A stretch of DNA of 64,000 bases from an uncultured Dehalococcoidia bacterium (GCA_938015525.1 CALLPC010000003.1:62001-126000); one strand, 5' to 3'; counted from the stretch's first letter, positions 23,016 through 31,562 are shown. A program made the numbers and translations. The notes: generated by a model not told the origin, from the letters alone.

Positions 23016-23870
23016 ATGGAGCCGGAGTCGCGCTGGTACACCTCGCAGCGGCTGAAGCTGCACTACCTGACCTGGGGGGATGAAGGGAACCCGCCCCTGG
23101 TCCTGGTCCACGGCACGCGCGACCATGCGCGGTCCTGGGACCGGGTTGCACGGGCGCTGGCGGACCGGTACTGCGTGTACGCGCCGGACCTGCGGGGGCA
23201 CGGCGATTCGGACTGGGCTATCGGGGGGAACTACTCGATCATCGACTATGCGCTCGATATCCATGCACTCGGGGAGGCCATCGGCCGGGCGCCGTACGTG
23301 ATGATCGGGCACAGCCTCGGGGGCGGCGTGGCGCTGCAGTATGCGGGTGCCTTCCCGGAGAAGGTGACGCGGCTGGTGACGGTCGAGGGGCTGGGTGGTC
23401 TCGGCTGGCAGCGGGAGCGGCGGCCGGCACACCAGCGGATGCGGCAGTGGGTGGAGAGCATGCGGGAGCTGGAGCGCCGCCAGCCCCGGGCCTACGCGAC
23501 GCTGGAGGAGGCGACCCGGCGGATGATGGAGGCGAACCGGCATCTTTCGCCGGGGCTGGCACAGCACCTGACGGAGCACGGGGTACGGCGGGCGGAATCG
23601 GGGTATACGTGGAAGTTCGACAACTACACGCACGCCGGGTCGCCGTATGAGTTCAACATGGAGGACGCGCGCGACCTCTGGAACCAGATTCGCTGCCCGA
23701 TGCTGGTCATCTGGGGGCGGGAGAGCTGGGGGACGCGTCCCGGGGGGCCGCCCGACCTCTCGGCCTTCCACGACTACCGGGCGGTGGAGGTGGAGGGGGC
23801 CGGGCACTGGGTGCACCACGACCAGTTCGAGACGTTCATGGAGCACGTGCGTGCGTTCCTCGATTCGTAG
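23016..23870 (+). CDS. Alpha/beta hydrolase
   Basis: A protein of 284 aa. Landmarks: LVLVHGTRDHARSWDRVA, CVYAPDLRGHGDSDW, nucleophile elbow VMIGHSLGGGVALQYAG, acid LVIWGRESWGTRPG (Glu or a later Asp) and the catalytic His in VEGAGHWVHHDQFE. The middle lid (residues about 140-210) is Arg/Glu-rich. The substrate is unknown. TAGGAT (23002-23007) lies 8 nt before ATG 23016, a near-leaderless start. The 3' end overlaps the start of the DsbA-like gene by 20 bp. Confidence 0.85.
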   Translation: MEPESRWYTSQRLKLHYLTWGDEGNPPLVLVHGTRDHARSWDRVARALADRYCVYAPDLRGHGDSDWAIGGNYSIIDYALDIHALGEAIGRAPYVMIGHSLGGGVALQYAGAFPEKVTRLVTVEGLGGLGWQRERRPAHQRMRQWVESMRELERRQPRAYATLEEATRRMMEANRHLSPGLAQHLTEHGVRRAESGYTWKFDNYTHAGSPYEFNMEDARDLWNQIRCPMLVIWGRESWGTRPGGPPDLSAFHDYRAVEVEGAGHWVHHDQFETFMEHVRAFLDS

Positions 23871-24561
23871 GCTGGCGCTGGCCGCCGGCGCGGCGGTCGT
23901 GGCGGGGGCCCTCACGGCGGCCTGCGGCGGCGACGGGGATGGCTCGCCTGGCGGCGGGGCCTCGAGCCCGACGGCACCGGCAGACCGGGCTGCAGCGCTC
24001 GAGGCTCGGGCAGTGCCGGCCGGGCTTGCCGACGGCCTGCGGCTGGGCCGGGCGGATGCGCCGACGGTCATCGAGATGTACGCGGATTTCGGCTGCCCGC
24101 ACTGCCTTGACTTTACGGTGAACGTGGAGCCCCGGCTGGTGGAGGAGTACGTCGTGCCCGGGAGGGCGGCGCTCGTCTACCGGTTCCTGCCGCTGCGGGA
24201 CCTGACGGCGGGGCCGGCCATCGCGGCCTGGTGCGCGGCGGAGCAGAACCGGTTCTGGGAGTACCACAACCTCCTGTTTGCGGCGCAGGCGCGGGCGGCG
24301 AACGGCGGCCGGCCTTCGCTGGGCGAGTCGTTCATTTTCGACGGGCTGCGGGCGATGGCGGCGCGGGCGGGGCTGGAGATGGCGGCCTGGGAGGCGTGCA
24401 TCGGCAGCTCGGCGCCGGTCGACGCCATCGTTGCCGACATGGCGGAAGCCGCGCGGCTCGGTATCGCCGGGACGCCGACGTTCGTGATCGGCGGGACGGT
24501 TTACCAGAACCCGGGCACGTGGGCGGAGTGGCGGAAGGTGCTGGCGGAGGCGGTGCGGTAG
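23851..24561 (+). CDS. DsbA-family thioredoxin-fold lipoprotein
   Basis: A protein of 236 aa from GTG 23851. A short basic N-terminus and LALAAGAAVVAGALTAACGG form a lipoprotein signal; the lipobox is T-A-A-C near residue 27. After a Gly/Ser/Ala linker, VIEMYADFGCPHCLDF carries the redox C-P-H-C motif, the same dipeptide as DsbA. The helical insertion follows, and AGTPTFVIGGTVYQN gives the cis-Pro loop. It should act outside the membrane as a thiol oxidase or reductase for secreted proteins. The start overlaps the upstream hydrolase gene. Confidence 0.85.
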   Translation: MRSSIRRLALAAGAAVVAGALTAACGGDGDGSPGGGASSPTAPADRAAALEARAVPAGLADGLRLGRADAPTVIEMYADFGCPHCLDFTVNVEPRLVEEYVVPGRAALVYRFLPLRDLTAGPAIAAWCAAEQNRFWEYHNLLFAAQARAANGGRPSLGESFIFDGLRAMAARAGLEMAAWEACIGSSAPVDAIVADMAEAARLGIAGTPTFVIGGTVYQNPGTWAEWRKVLAEAVR

Positions 24562-24564
24562 GGA

Positions 24565-24590
24565 CGAGGTGAGCGGTTGGAGGTCATGGG
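24565..24590. repeat. Dispersed G-rich repeat, weak copy F
   Basis: GAGGTGAGCGGTTGGAGGTC on +, in the 95-bp gap between the DsbA-like and ScpB genes. It is a degenerate version of the repeat; the rest of the gap is featureless GC-rich DNA. Confidence 0.35.
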
Positions 24591-24656
24591 GACCGCCGGC
24601 GGGGCGTCGAACCTGGCCGCCGGGCCGTTTCGGGGCCGGGGTGCCGGGAGGCGGGC

Positions 24657-25220
24657 TCAGATCTCGGCGTTGACGATTTCAGGTTCGGGTACCTCGGGGA
24701 GGGGCGGGAGGTCGCGGGGGCTGCTGATGCCGAAGTGCTCGAGAAAGCGGATGGTGGTGCGGTAGAGCTTCGGGCGCCCGGGGCCGTCGCCGATGCCGGC
24801 CTGTTCGATGAGGCCGCGCTGCTCGAGGAGGGCGACGTGGCGGTCGCTGTTGACGCCGCGGATGGCTTCGACCTCGGCGCGGCTGCAGGGCTGGCGGTAG
24901 GCGATGATGGTGAGGGTTTCGAGCGCGGCGCGGCTGAGCCGCTGGCCGGGGGCGGCGCCGAGGAGGGCTTCGACGTAGGGGGCGTACTCGGGGGCGGCGC
25001 CGAGGCGGTACTTCTGGCCGTCTTCGATGAGGCGGAGGCCGCGGGCCTGGTAATCGGCGGCGAGCTGGGCGAGGGCCTTGCGGACGGCGGCTTCGCTGAC
25101 ACCGGCGGCGCGGGCGAGCGCACTGAGCGGCTGCGGCTCGTCGGCGACGAAGAGGAGCGCCTCGAGCACCCAGGGGAGCTCGTTGGGAGAGGGGGGCCGG
25201 TTCGCCGCCCGGTCACTCAT
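24657..25220 (-). CDS. scpB: Segregation and condensation protein B
   Basis: A protein of 187 aa, the winged-helix kleisin-associated subunit of the SMC-ScpAB condensin. Family signatures: WVLEALLFVADEPQPLSALA, the first winged helix to RLIEDGQKYRLGAAPEYAPY, then LSRAALETLTIIAYRQPCSR and EVEAIRGVNSDRHVALLEQR with GRPKLYRTTIRFLEHFGISS. The C-terminal DLPPLPEVPEPEIVNAEI is the usual acidic Pro-rich tail. scpA is not adjacent. It is the last gene of the mtaB-amaP-scpB operon and overlaps amaP by 8 bp. Confidence 0.95.
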   Translation of the reverse strand: MSDRAANRPPSPNELPWVLEALLFVADEPQPLSALARAAGVSEAAVRKALAQLAADYQARGLRLIEDGQKYRLGAAPEYAPYVEALLGAAPGQRLSRAALETLTIIAYRQPCSRAEVEAIRGVNSDRHVALLEQRGLIEQAGIGDGPGRPKLYRTTIRFLEHFGISSPRDLPPLPEVPEPEIVNAEI

Positions 25221-25923
25221 CGGGGCGGCGCTCGGGAGCGGGGGTTTCGGGCGGTTCGGTGCCGCGGGCAGCGGGGAAGATGGGCGCGGGCGGTGCAGCC
25301 TGGCCGCCGGCGGGCGGCGGGGGGCCCGGCGCGTAGGCCGGCTGCCGGGGCACCATGCCGGCCGGGCGGGCAGCGAGCTCGTCGTAGGTCATGCGGATGG
25401 CCGGGCGGCGCACGCTGGTGACGCCGACCTGTTCGCGGAGGACGGCGTGGACGGTATCGACTATGACTTTCGTGGCGATGGCGATGCTGACGCTGGGCTC
25501 GATGGTGGCGTCGATGCGGCTTTCGACGGCACCGGAGCGGACGTCGACGTGGGGTTCGGCGCGGCGCACCTCGGGCAGGGCCTGGAGCGCATCGCGGAGG
25601 ATGGCTTCGAGGGTAGCGGCAGAGATTTCGACGATGCCGCCGTCCTCCTGCCGCAGGGCGAGCACGCCGCCGGAGCGGGGGGAGCGGCTGCGCCAGACGG
25701 CCGCGAGGAGCGAGAGGAAGGCGATGACGGCGACGAGCGCGACGAGGGCGGCGAAGACGGCCCGGGCGGTATCGCTGGAGGTGACGAAGGCCTGGAGGTT
25801 GAAGCTGCGGACCTGGATGTCGAGTTTTTTGTCCTGGTTCCAGGCGAGGGCGAAGAGGCCCCCGCAGGCGGCGAGGAGGAGGACACTGTAGATGGCCAGC
25901 AGGAGCCTCCGGACGGCGTTCAT
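25213..25923 (-). CDS. Alkaline-shock membrane anchor (AmaP-like) protein
   Basis: A protein of 236 aa. Two N-terminal membrane helices (about 6-26, LLLAIYSVLLLAACGGLFAL; about 55-75, VFAALVALVAVIAFLSLLAA) are followed by a cytoplasmic domain (GGIVEISAATLEAILRDALQ ... SVSIAIATKVIVDTVHAVLR) that resembles Asp23/AmaP proteins, and a Pro/Ala-rich tail. Known family members tether Asp23 to the membrane in the cell-envelope stress response. No Asp23 gene is seen here. Its ATG overlaps the mtaB stop (ATGA at 25920-25923), so it is translationally coupled to that gene. Confidence 0.75.
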   Translation of the reverse strand: MNAVRRLLLAIYSVLLLAACGGLFALAWNQDKKLDIQVRSFNLQAFVTSSDTARAVFAALVALVAVIAFLSLLAAVWRSRSPRSGGVLALRQEDGGIVEISAATLEAILRDALQALPEVRRAEPHVDVRSGAVESRIDATIEPSVSIAIATKVIVDTVHAVLREQVGVTSVRRPAIRMTYDELAARPAGMVPRQPAYAPGPPPPAGGQAAPPAPIFPAARGTEPPETPAPERRPDE

Positions 25924-27203
25924 GGTGCCTCCGCGGGGAAAGTTCCCCGCACGCCGTCATGGTACACCTCGCCGAGTTCGACGGGCGTTACGCGGTTGCG
26001 GAGGTTCGTGCCCCGGGCGTAGACGGGGATGTAGTTGTCGGTGTGGCCGAACCACTCGCCGGCCTTCTCCTCTTCCCAGAGCACCGGGCGGGTGGTGCCC
26101 CGGTGCTCGCGGCGGAAGGCGCGGGAGAGTTCGTCGGCGAGGGCGAGGAGGCGGGCCATCCGCTCCTTTTTGACCGCGGGCGGGAGCTGCCCGGGCAGGC
26201 GAGCGGCGGCGGTGCGGCTTCGCTGGGAGTAGGGGAAGGCGTGGATGCGGGCGAAGCCGACTTCGCGGCAGAGGGCGAGGGTCGCATCGAAGTCGGCGTC
26301 GGTTTCACCGGGGAAGCCGGCGATGACGTCGGTGGTGATGGCGGCGGCAGGGACGGCGGCGCGGATGCGCTCGGCGGCCTCGAGGAACTGGCGGGCGGAG
26401 TAGCGGCGGCGCATGGCGGCGAGGACGGTGTCGCTGCCGGACTGGAGGGCGAGGTGGAAGTGGGGCATCAGCCGGGGGTCCTGCCAGAGGGCGAGGAGCT
26501 CGGGCGTGATGTCCTGGGGCTGGAGGGAGCTGAAGCGGAGGCGGAGGGCGTCGGTGCGCTCGAGGACGCCCGAGACCAGGTGGTGGGGGCGGAGCGGGGG
26601 GTCGAGGTCGCGGCCCCAGGCGCCGAGCTGGGTGCCGGTGATGACGACCTCGCGGGCGCCGGCCTCGACGGCGCGCTGGACCTCGGCGGCGACAGTCCCG
26701 ATGGAGCGGCTCTCCTCGCGTCCGCGGGTACGGGGGACGATGCAGAAGGCGCAGACGTCGTTGCAGCCTTCCTGGGCCTTGACGAACGCGCGGGTGAGGC
26801 CCGGTACGGGCGGCGCGGGTTCGACGGCGGGCGCTGCGGGCGGGGTCGGGGAGGCATCGCCGGTGAGGAAGGCGACGAGCGCGGCCTTGTCGGCGTCGCG
26901 GGTGCCGGCGACGAAGTCGGCGCCGAGGTCACGGACGGCGTCGAAGCCGGCGGACTGGGGGTAACAGCCGGTGACGGCGACGCGGGCCGCCGGGGCGAGG
27001 CGGCGCATGGCGCGGATGAGTTTGCGGGACTTGGCGTCGGCGACGTGGGTGACGGAGCAGGTGTTGATGACGTAGGCGTCGGCCTCGCAGACGTGGTCGA
27101 CGACGTCGTAGCCGGCACGGCGGAGGCCGGCGGCGATTTCCCCGGAATCGGCGAGGTTGAGTTTGCAGCCGAGGGTGAGGACGGCGGCGACCGGGCGGGT
27201 CAT
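25920..27203 (-). CDS. mtaB: tRNA threonylcarbamoyladenosine methylthiotransferase MtaB
   Basis: A protein of 427 aa, a radical-SAM enzyme that converts t6A37 to ms2t6A37. The N-terminal MTTase domain carries cluster ligands in LTLGCKLNLADSGE, VINTCSVTHVADAKSR and VAVTGCYPQSAG. The radical-SAM cluster motif is EGCNDVCAFCIVPRTRG (C-x3-C-x2-C), and a C-terminal TRAM-like segment ends VELGEVYHDGVRG. C-L-x3-D-S spacing and the MtaB-type TQLGAWGRD support MtaB over MiaB. The start ATG 27203 is favoured because TACCCT (27210-27215) lies exactly 6 nt upstream; an ATG at 27221 would place the -10 box inside the gene. It sits in the same region as trmO, which acts on the same t6A37 base. Confidence 0.92.
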   Translation of the reverse strand: MTRPVAAVLTLGCKLNLADSGEIAAGLRRAGYDVVDHVCEADAYVINTCSVTHVADAKSRKLIRAMRRLAPAARVAVTGCYPQSAGFDAVRDLGADFVAGTRDADKAALVAFLTGDASPTPPAAPAVEPAPPVPGLTRAFVKAQEGCNDVCAFCIVPRTRGREESRSIGTVAAEVQRAVEAGAREVVITGTQLGAWGRDLDPPLRPHHLVSGVLERTDALRLRFSSLQPQDITPELLALWQDPRLMPHFHLALQSGSDTVLAAMRRRYSARQFLEAAERIRAAVPAAAITTDVIAGFPGETDADFDATLALCREVGFARIHAFPYSQRSRTAAARLPGQLPPAVKKERMARLLALADELSRAFRREHRGTTRPVLWEEEKAGEWFGHTDNYIPVYARGTNLRNRVTPVELGEVYHDGVRGTFPAEAP

Positions 27204-27209
27204 AGCTTC

Positions 27210-27215
27210 AGGGTA
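27210..27215 (-). promoter_or_regulatory. -10 box TACCCT, leaderless promoter of mtaB-amaP-scpB
   Basis: TACCCT on the - strand ends 6 nt before ATG 27203. Confidence 0.55.
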
Positions 27216-27266
27216 CGGCATGCGGCCGCCTGCGCGCCCGGGCCGCGGGCGTGCGAAACTCGGGGC

Positions 27267-28046
27267 ATGGCGCGCCTCCGCCCGAAGCCGAACAGCACGC
27301 CGGACGATATCGCGTTCGGGGTGAACGCGGTGGCGATGGCGCTGGAGACGGGGCACGCGAAGTCGCTGCTGTTCTACCGGGAGACGACGAACGCGCGGGT
27401 CCTGGGGCTGGCGGAGCGGGCGCGGGCGGCGGGGCTGCGGGTGGAGGGGGTCGGGGCGGAGCGGCTCGATGAGCTGACCGGGGACGGGGTGCACCAGGGG
27501 GTGGTGGCCCGGGTGCGGCCCGTGGAGCCGGTCGACCTGAAGGCGGTGGCCCGGGCGGCCGGGCCGCGGTCGCTCGTGCTCCTGCTGGACCGGGTGACGG
27601 ACCCGCAGAACGTAGGAGCAATCCTGCGGACGGCGGTGGCGGTGGGGGCTGATGCGGTCGTGCTGCCGTTGCGGCGGGGCGCGCTCATTACGCCGGGGGT
27701 GCACCGGGCGAGCGCGGGCCTGAGCTTCGTGGCGCCGGTGGCCGCGCCGCAGAACCTCGCGCAGGCCGTGCGAACGCTGAAGGAGGCGAATTACTGGGTG
27801 GCAGCGGCCGATGCGGGGGAGGGGAGCGAGCCGGCGACGGCGTTCGACTGGCCGGGCCGGACGGCGCTCATCGTGGGGAGCGAGGGGGAGGGGGTGGGCG
27901 CGCTGCTGCTCCGGGAGAGCGATTTCCGGGTGGCGCTGCCGATGGACCCGCGGGTCGAGTCGCTCAACGTGGCGGTGGCGACGGGTGCACTGGCGTACCT
28001 GTGGCGGCGGCAGCACCCGTTTGCGGCGCCGGGGCCCGGGGGCTGA
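27267..28046 (+). CDS. rlmB: 23S rRNA 2'-O-ribose methyltransferase RlmB/TrmH-like
   Basis: A protein of 259 aa of the SPOUT (SpoU) superfamily. An N-terminal L30e-like RNA-binding domain (IAFGVNAVAMALETGHAKSL ... VHQGVVARV) precedes the knotted catalytic domain with motif 1 LLDRVTDPQNVGAILRTAVA, motif 2 ALIVGSEGEGVGALL and motif 3 ESLNVAVATGALAYL. It methylates a ribose in rRNA (G2251 in E. coli) or tRNA; the gene symbol is by family resemblance. The final 83 bp overlap the 3' end of the convergent MFS gene. A weak GAAACT lies 6 nt before the start. Confidence 0.88.
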   Translation: MARLRPKPNSTPDDIAFGVNAVAMALETGHAKSLLFYRETTNARVLGLAERARAAGLRVEGVGAERLDELTGDGVHQGVVARVRPVEPVDLKAVARAAGPRSLVLLLDRVTDPQNVGAILRTAVAVGADAVVLPLRRGALITPGVHRASAGLSFVAPVAAPQNLAQAVRTLKEANYWVAAADAGEGSEPATAFDWPGRTALIVGSEGEGVGALLLRESDFRVALPMDPRVESLNVAVATGALAYLWRRQHPFAAPGPGG

Positions 28047-29241
28047 GGGCGGGCGGCCGGGTGAGGAGGAGGAGCGCCAGGGCGGAGGTGGATGCGGCCA
28101 GCATGCCCCCCGCGAGCGCGCCCGGGCCGGGCTCGAGGGCAGCGCTGAAGGCGATGCTCGCGGCCGAGGCGAGGGCCATCTGGATGAACCCCATCACGGC
28201 AGACGCGAGGCCGGCGGTCTCCGGGAACTCGCCGAGGGCAGTCGCTGTCGCGGCGGGGCGGGCCATGCCGTTGCCGGCGAGGATGACGAAAGCGGGGAGG
28301 ACGGTGGCGGGGAGGCTCCTGGCGCCGGCCACGGCGAAGGCGGCCATGACGGCGGCCGCGAGCCAGCCCATCGACGCGGCGAGGAGGACGATGCGGCCGG
28401 GCGGCCACCGGCTGCTGAGCCGCCGACAGGCGGCCGCACCGGCCATGATGCCGAAGGAGACGAACCCGAAGCAGAGACCGAAAACGACCGGGCTGGCGCC
28501 GAGGCTCTCGACGAGGACGAAGGAGCTGGTGGAGATGAACAGCAGCTGCCCGGCGAAGAGGAGGCCCATGAGCAGTGCGGCGGTGATGAACGTGCGGGAG
28601 CGGAAGAGGCGACGGTAGCTGGCGGCCTGCCGGGAGAGGGCGAGGGCGGACGGGTCGGGAGAGCGGTTCGTCTCGGGGATGAGCGCGGCGAAGGCGGCGG
28701 CGAGAGTGAGCCCGATGGCAGCCTGGAGCGCGAAAACGAGCCGCCACGAGGCGTGCTGCTGGATGAGGCCGCCGACGACCGGGGCGACCATCGGGCCGAG
28801 GGCGATGGAGAGGGTGATGAGGGCGAGGACGCCGATGGCGCGCTCGCGCCGGTACGTATCGATGACGACGGCGTTGGCGATGGCGGGGCCGGCGCCGCCG
28901 CCGAGGCCCTGGAGGATGCGCCCGAGGAGGAGCACCGGGATACTCGGCGCCGCGAGGCAGAGGATGCTGCCGGCGACGAAGAGCGCGAGGCCGGCGAGGA
29001 GGGCTGGGCGGCGGCCGGCCCGGTCGGAGCATGGACCCCAGAAGAGCTGGGCCCCGGCGAAGGCGAAGATGAACAGGGTGACCGCGAGGGAGAGCGTGCC
29101 GGTCCCGGTTTCGAATTCCCGGGACATGGAGGGCATGGAAGGGAGGAAGACGTCGACGGCGATGGGGGCGAGCGCAGCGATGCCGACGAGCACGGCGGTG
29201 GCGGCCGGGCGCTCGACGGGGGAGGCGGCCGGCGCTTGCAT
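27964..29241 (-). CDS. MFS drug-resistance transporter, Bcr/CflA type
   Basis: A protein of 425 aa with 12 predicted membrane helices. The first helix ends APIAVDVFLPSMPSMSREFE (the D1-like motif of Bcr/CflA pumps), and motif A is GPCSDRAGRRPALLAGLAL. LLLGRILQGLGGGAGPAIAN and TLSIALGPMVAPVVGGLIQ are also diagnostic. It is a proton-coupled exporter, probably of a drug or metabolite. ATG 29241 has TACCAT 7 nt upstream. The C-terminus (SPRAPAPQTGAAAATG and beyond) is encoded antisense to rlmB and is not hydrophobic, so it may be a late extension. Confidence 0.88.
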   Translation of the reverse strand: MQAPAASPVERPAATAVLVGIAALAPIAVDVFLPSMPSMSREFETGTGTLSLAVTLFIFAFAGAQLFWGPCSDRAGRRPALLAGLALFVAGSILCLAAPSIPVLLLGRILQGLGGGAGPAIANAVVIDTYRRERAIGVLALITLSIALGPMVAPVVGGLIQQHASWRLVFALQAAIGLTLAAAFAALIPETNRSPDPSALALSRQAASYRRLFRSRTFITAALLMGLLFAGQLLFISTSSFVLVESLGASPVVFGLCFGFVSFGIMAGAAACRRLSSRWPPGRIVLLAASMGWLAAAVMAAFAVAGARSLPATVLPAFVILAGNGMARPAATATALGEFPETAGLASAVMGFIQMALASAASIAFSAALEPGPGALAGGMLAASTSALALLLLTRPPALSPRAPAPQTGAAAATGTPVHPSPPPR

Positions 29242-29248
29242 CCGGGGG

Positions 29249-29254
29249 ATGGTA
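29249..29254 (-). promoter_or_regulatory. -10 box TACCAT, near-leaderless promoter of the MFS gene
   Basis: TACCAT on the - strand with 7 nt to ATG 29241. Confidence 0.5.
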
Positions 29255-29346
29255 CAGGCAGGAACCGGGCACGAACAGCCGGGAACGACCGCAAGCGCGC
29301 GTACGCTACCCTGTGGAGTGTGCCGGGGAGGGCGAGGGGATACCCG

Positions 29347-30576
29347 ATGAAGTACAGGTTCGCGGGCGCGATGCTGGTTGCGGCTTCCGTGATGGCGGCG
29401 GGCGGGTGCCGGGGCGACTCGCCCCCGGGAGGAGCCACGGCGGAGCCGGGGGTGACCGTTGGCTCCGAGCTGCCAGGGACGGCGACGCCGGGGTCGAGGC
29501 CACTGCCCGGGGGGCCGCTCGTAGTGGTGGCGGCCGAGGTGGGTGGCGAGGAAACCCGGGAGCGGCGGTACCCGGTGCTGGAGGTGGTGAGCTTCGACGC
29601 GGGCTCGGGCGAGGAGGTCGGGCGGTTCCGGGTCGGCGGGAGCGACGATTTCATCGTCCCGGGGATGGTGTTCCTCATCGGCCGGGAGGTCGTGACGGTC
29701 GGGGAGGGGCGGGTGACGCGGTGGACGCTGGACGGGCGGCAGCTGGCGACGGTGGTGAGATGGGCGGAGGACCAGCGGCCGACGACGGCGGCGGTTTCGC
29801 ACGACGGGCGGCTGCTGGCGGTGGGGTGGGAGTCGGCGACGTTTGACCGGGAGCGCGGGGGGCTGCTGGTGGTCGAGCTTGCCACGGGGCGGGTGGTGCG
29901 GGAGTGGGGGATGGACGTGTGGGGGCCGCTGGTCGGGGCGTGGCCGGCGCCCGTTGCCTGGCACGCTGATGATGGCGGGCTCGAGCTGTTCGGCTACGCT
30001 CACCGGGAGGGACCCGGGCAGTTCGCCTCGGTGCGGCTCGATGGAACGATGGAGGCGCGCGGGGCGCGGGTCGCGGAGGTGGAGCCGGGCGGCCGGGTGG
30101 TCGCGCTTGCCGAGGGCGGCTGGACGCTGGGATGTGAGGCGCTCGGCCTGGCCGCACGGGAGCTGCGGTTCGCCGAGCCGGTCGGCGGGGAGGAGCTGGG
30201 GCGGGCGCGGGTGGACGGGTTCGTGCTCTCGCCGGTACGGTTCTCGCCTGCGGCCGATGCCGCGGTCCTGATGGCGTTTCCGCTCGCCACGGGCAGCGAG
30301 CCCGGGACGGAGTGTTTCCGGGCAGGGCCGAGCGACCTCCTGCTGTTTTCCCTGGCGACGGGGAAGCTCGAGCGGCTGCAGGACCCGGCCGCGGTGGCCG
30401 GGAGCTGGAACGACCGGCTGCTGCCGGCCGTCGATTGCCCGGGCCAGGCGGGCGAGCTGGAGGCAGCCCGGGAGCCGACGCGGACGGTGTACTGCCCGGA
30501 GGGGGCCGCAGTTCGCATCGGCGGCCGGGAGGTGCTGCGGGCGCCCGCGCTGCGGCTGCTGGGCGTGGCGCGCTGA
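29347..30576 (+). CDS. Lipoprotein, probable beta-propeller
   Basis: A protein of 409 aa. KYRFAGAMLVAASVMAAGGC is a lipoprotein signal with lipobox A-G-G-C at residue 21. After a Thr/Pro/Gly linker the protein shows repeated blade-like strands such as GPLVVVAAEVGG, PVLEVVSFDAGSGEEVGRFR, GEGRVTRWTLDGRQLATVVR and HDGRLLAVGWESATFD, typical of a WD40/YVTN-like propeller without enzymatic residues. The function is unknown; it could bind a ligand outside the membrane. An in-frame GTG at 29320 lies 7 nt after TACCCT (29307-29312), so translation may begin nine codons earlier, but the lipoprotein start at 29347 is better. Confidence 0.75.
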   Translation: MKYRFAGAMLVAASVMAAGGCRGDSPPGGATAEPGVTVGSELPGTATPGSRPLPGGPLVVVAAEVGGEETRERRYPVLEVVSFDAGSGEEVGRFRVGGSDDFIVPGMVFLIGREVVTVGEGRVTRWTLDGRQLATVVRWAEDQRPTTAAVSHDGRLLAVGWESATFDRERGGLLVVELATGRVVREWGMDVWGPLVGAWPAPVAWHADDGGLELFGYAHREGPGQFASVRLDGTMEARGARVAEVEPGGRVVALAEGGWTLGCEALGLAARELRFAEPVGGEELGRARVDGFVLSPVRFSPAADAAVLMAFPLATGSEPGTECFRAGPSDLLLFSLATGKLERLQDPAAVAGSWNDRLLPAVDCPGQAGELEAAREPTRTVYCPEGAAVRIGGREVLRAPALRLLGVAR

Positions 30577-30614
30577 GCCCGGGGTCCGCTGCATGACAGG
30601 CAACGGAGAGCGGG

Positions 30615-30620
30615 TATGAT
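30615..30620 (+). promoter_or_regulatory. -10 box TATGAT, leaderless promoter for 30627-30977
   Basis: TATGAT followed by 6 nt and ATG 30627. Confidence 0.6.
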
Positions 30621-30626
30621 GCGCGC

Positions 30627-30977
30627 ATGACCGAGCAAGGTCCGGGGCAATCCCCGGGGATGGCGGAGCTGCTGGCGCAGTTCCAGAAGATGAACGAGCA
30701 GTTCATGGCGGCGTGGGGGACGACGCTGGAGAGTGCGATGGCCTCGGCGGCCGGCCAGGAGGCGACGAAGGAGGCGCAGCAGGCGTACGTGGCGACCCGG
30801 GCGGCGCTAGCGCGGGCAGCGCGGGAGGCGTGGGGGCCGCTCATCGAGGCGGCGGGGGCGGTGCCACTTTCGGAGTTCCAGCGGCTGGCGGACCAGGTGC
30901 AGCTCATCCTGGAGCGGCTGGATGCGATCGATGACCGGCTGGAGGAGATTGCGGCGCTGCTGCGGGGAAGAGGTTAG
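30627..30977 (+). CDS. Coiled-coil protein, possible PHA-synthase partner (phasin/PhaE-like)
   Basis: A protein of 116 aa. An amphipathic helix GMAELLAQFQKMNEQFMAAW is followed by Ala-rich helices (ATKEAQQAYVATRAALARAA) and a C-terminal coiled coil LADQVQLILERLDAIDDRLE. This composition resembles phasins and the C-terminal part of PhaE, the small subunit of class III PHA synthases, and a PhaC gene lies 3.5 kb away at 34153. The link is inference: similarity of helical proteins is weak evidence. It has no signal peptide. It is followed directly by repeat copy C. Confidence 0.55.
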   Translation: MTEQGPGQSPGMAELLAQFQKMNEQFMAAWGTTLESAMASAAGQEATKEAQQAYVATRAALARAAREAWGPLIEAAGAVPLSEFQRLADQVQLILERLDAIDDRLEEIAALLRGRG

Positions 30978-31006
30978 AGGTTGGAGGTGGGAGCGGGGAG
31001 CGGGGT
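30971..31006. repeat. Dispersed G-rich repeat, copy C
   Basis: The best-preserved copy: GGTTAGAGGTTGGAGGTGGG followed by two GAGCGGGG units. It overlaps the stop codon of the + gene and abuts the stop codon of the - strand DinB gene. Confidence 0.65.
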
Positions 31007-31537
31007 TCAGGTGGGGAGGCCGGGGCCCTGGCTGGCCCAGGCGTGGTGCATGCGGGCGTGGTCGGCGTTGGCGGCGAGGATGCCGCCGATGGTGCCGTCG
31101 GCCCAGGGGGCACCGGGGATCTTCTCGCGGAGCTGGTCGTCGGTGAGCTCTGCGAGGAGGGCGAGGGTCTCGGCACGCGTGGCGAGGCTGATGCGAACGA
31201 GGTCGTCGAGCGGCTTCCCGCGGTGTTCATCGGCCCATGCTTCGGTCCACTGGTGGATGCCGGCCATGACCTCGTCGCGGGACTGGGGCGTGCCGCCAGG
31301 GCGGAGGCGCCGTGGGAGGGCGGGCTCGCCGCGCAGGTGACGGCGGATCATGTCGTTCCAGGTGCGTTCGATGAGGGTGGTGTGGATGAAGTGGTCGGCG
31401 AAGGACCACCATTTCCCGGGGTCGTGTTCGGAGCGTGTGCGGGGGGCGTGGAGCGCTTCGGGGGGCATGGCTGCGAGCGTCTCGAGGAGCCATGCCCGGT
31501 CGCGGCTGAGGTTGATTTCGATGTCGATGCGGTTCAC
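31007..31537 (-). CDS. DinB-family four-helix protein
   Basis: A protein of 176 aa from GTG 31537 with a GGGAGG 8 nt upstream. Metal-ligand His candidates fit the DinB pattern: WWSFADHFIHTTLIERTWN in helix 2 and AANADHARMHHAWASQGPG near the C-terminus. DinB/maleylpyruvate-isomerase-like proteins bind Zn or Ni and often handle small thiols; the substrate is not known. It lies 25 bp downstream of the PLP-decarboxylase gene and probably shares its transcript with lysC. Confidence 0.75.
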   Translation of the reverse strand: MNRIDIEINLSRDRAWLLETLAAMPPEALHAPRTRSEHDPGKWWSFADHFIHTTLIERTWNDMIRRHLRGEPALPRRLRPGGTPQSRDEVMAGIHQWTEAWADEHRGKPLDDLVRISLATRAETLALLAELTDDQLREKIPGAPWADGTIGGILAANADHARMHHAWASQGPGLPT

Positions 31538-31562
31538 GGCGGGGGCCTCCCGGGGTTAGTGG

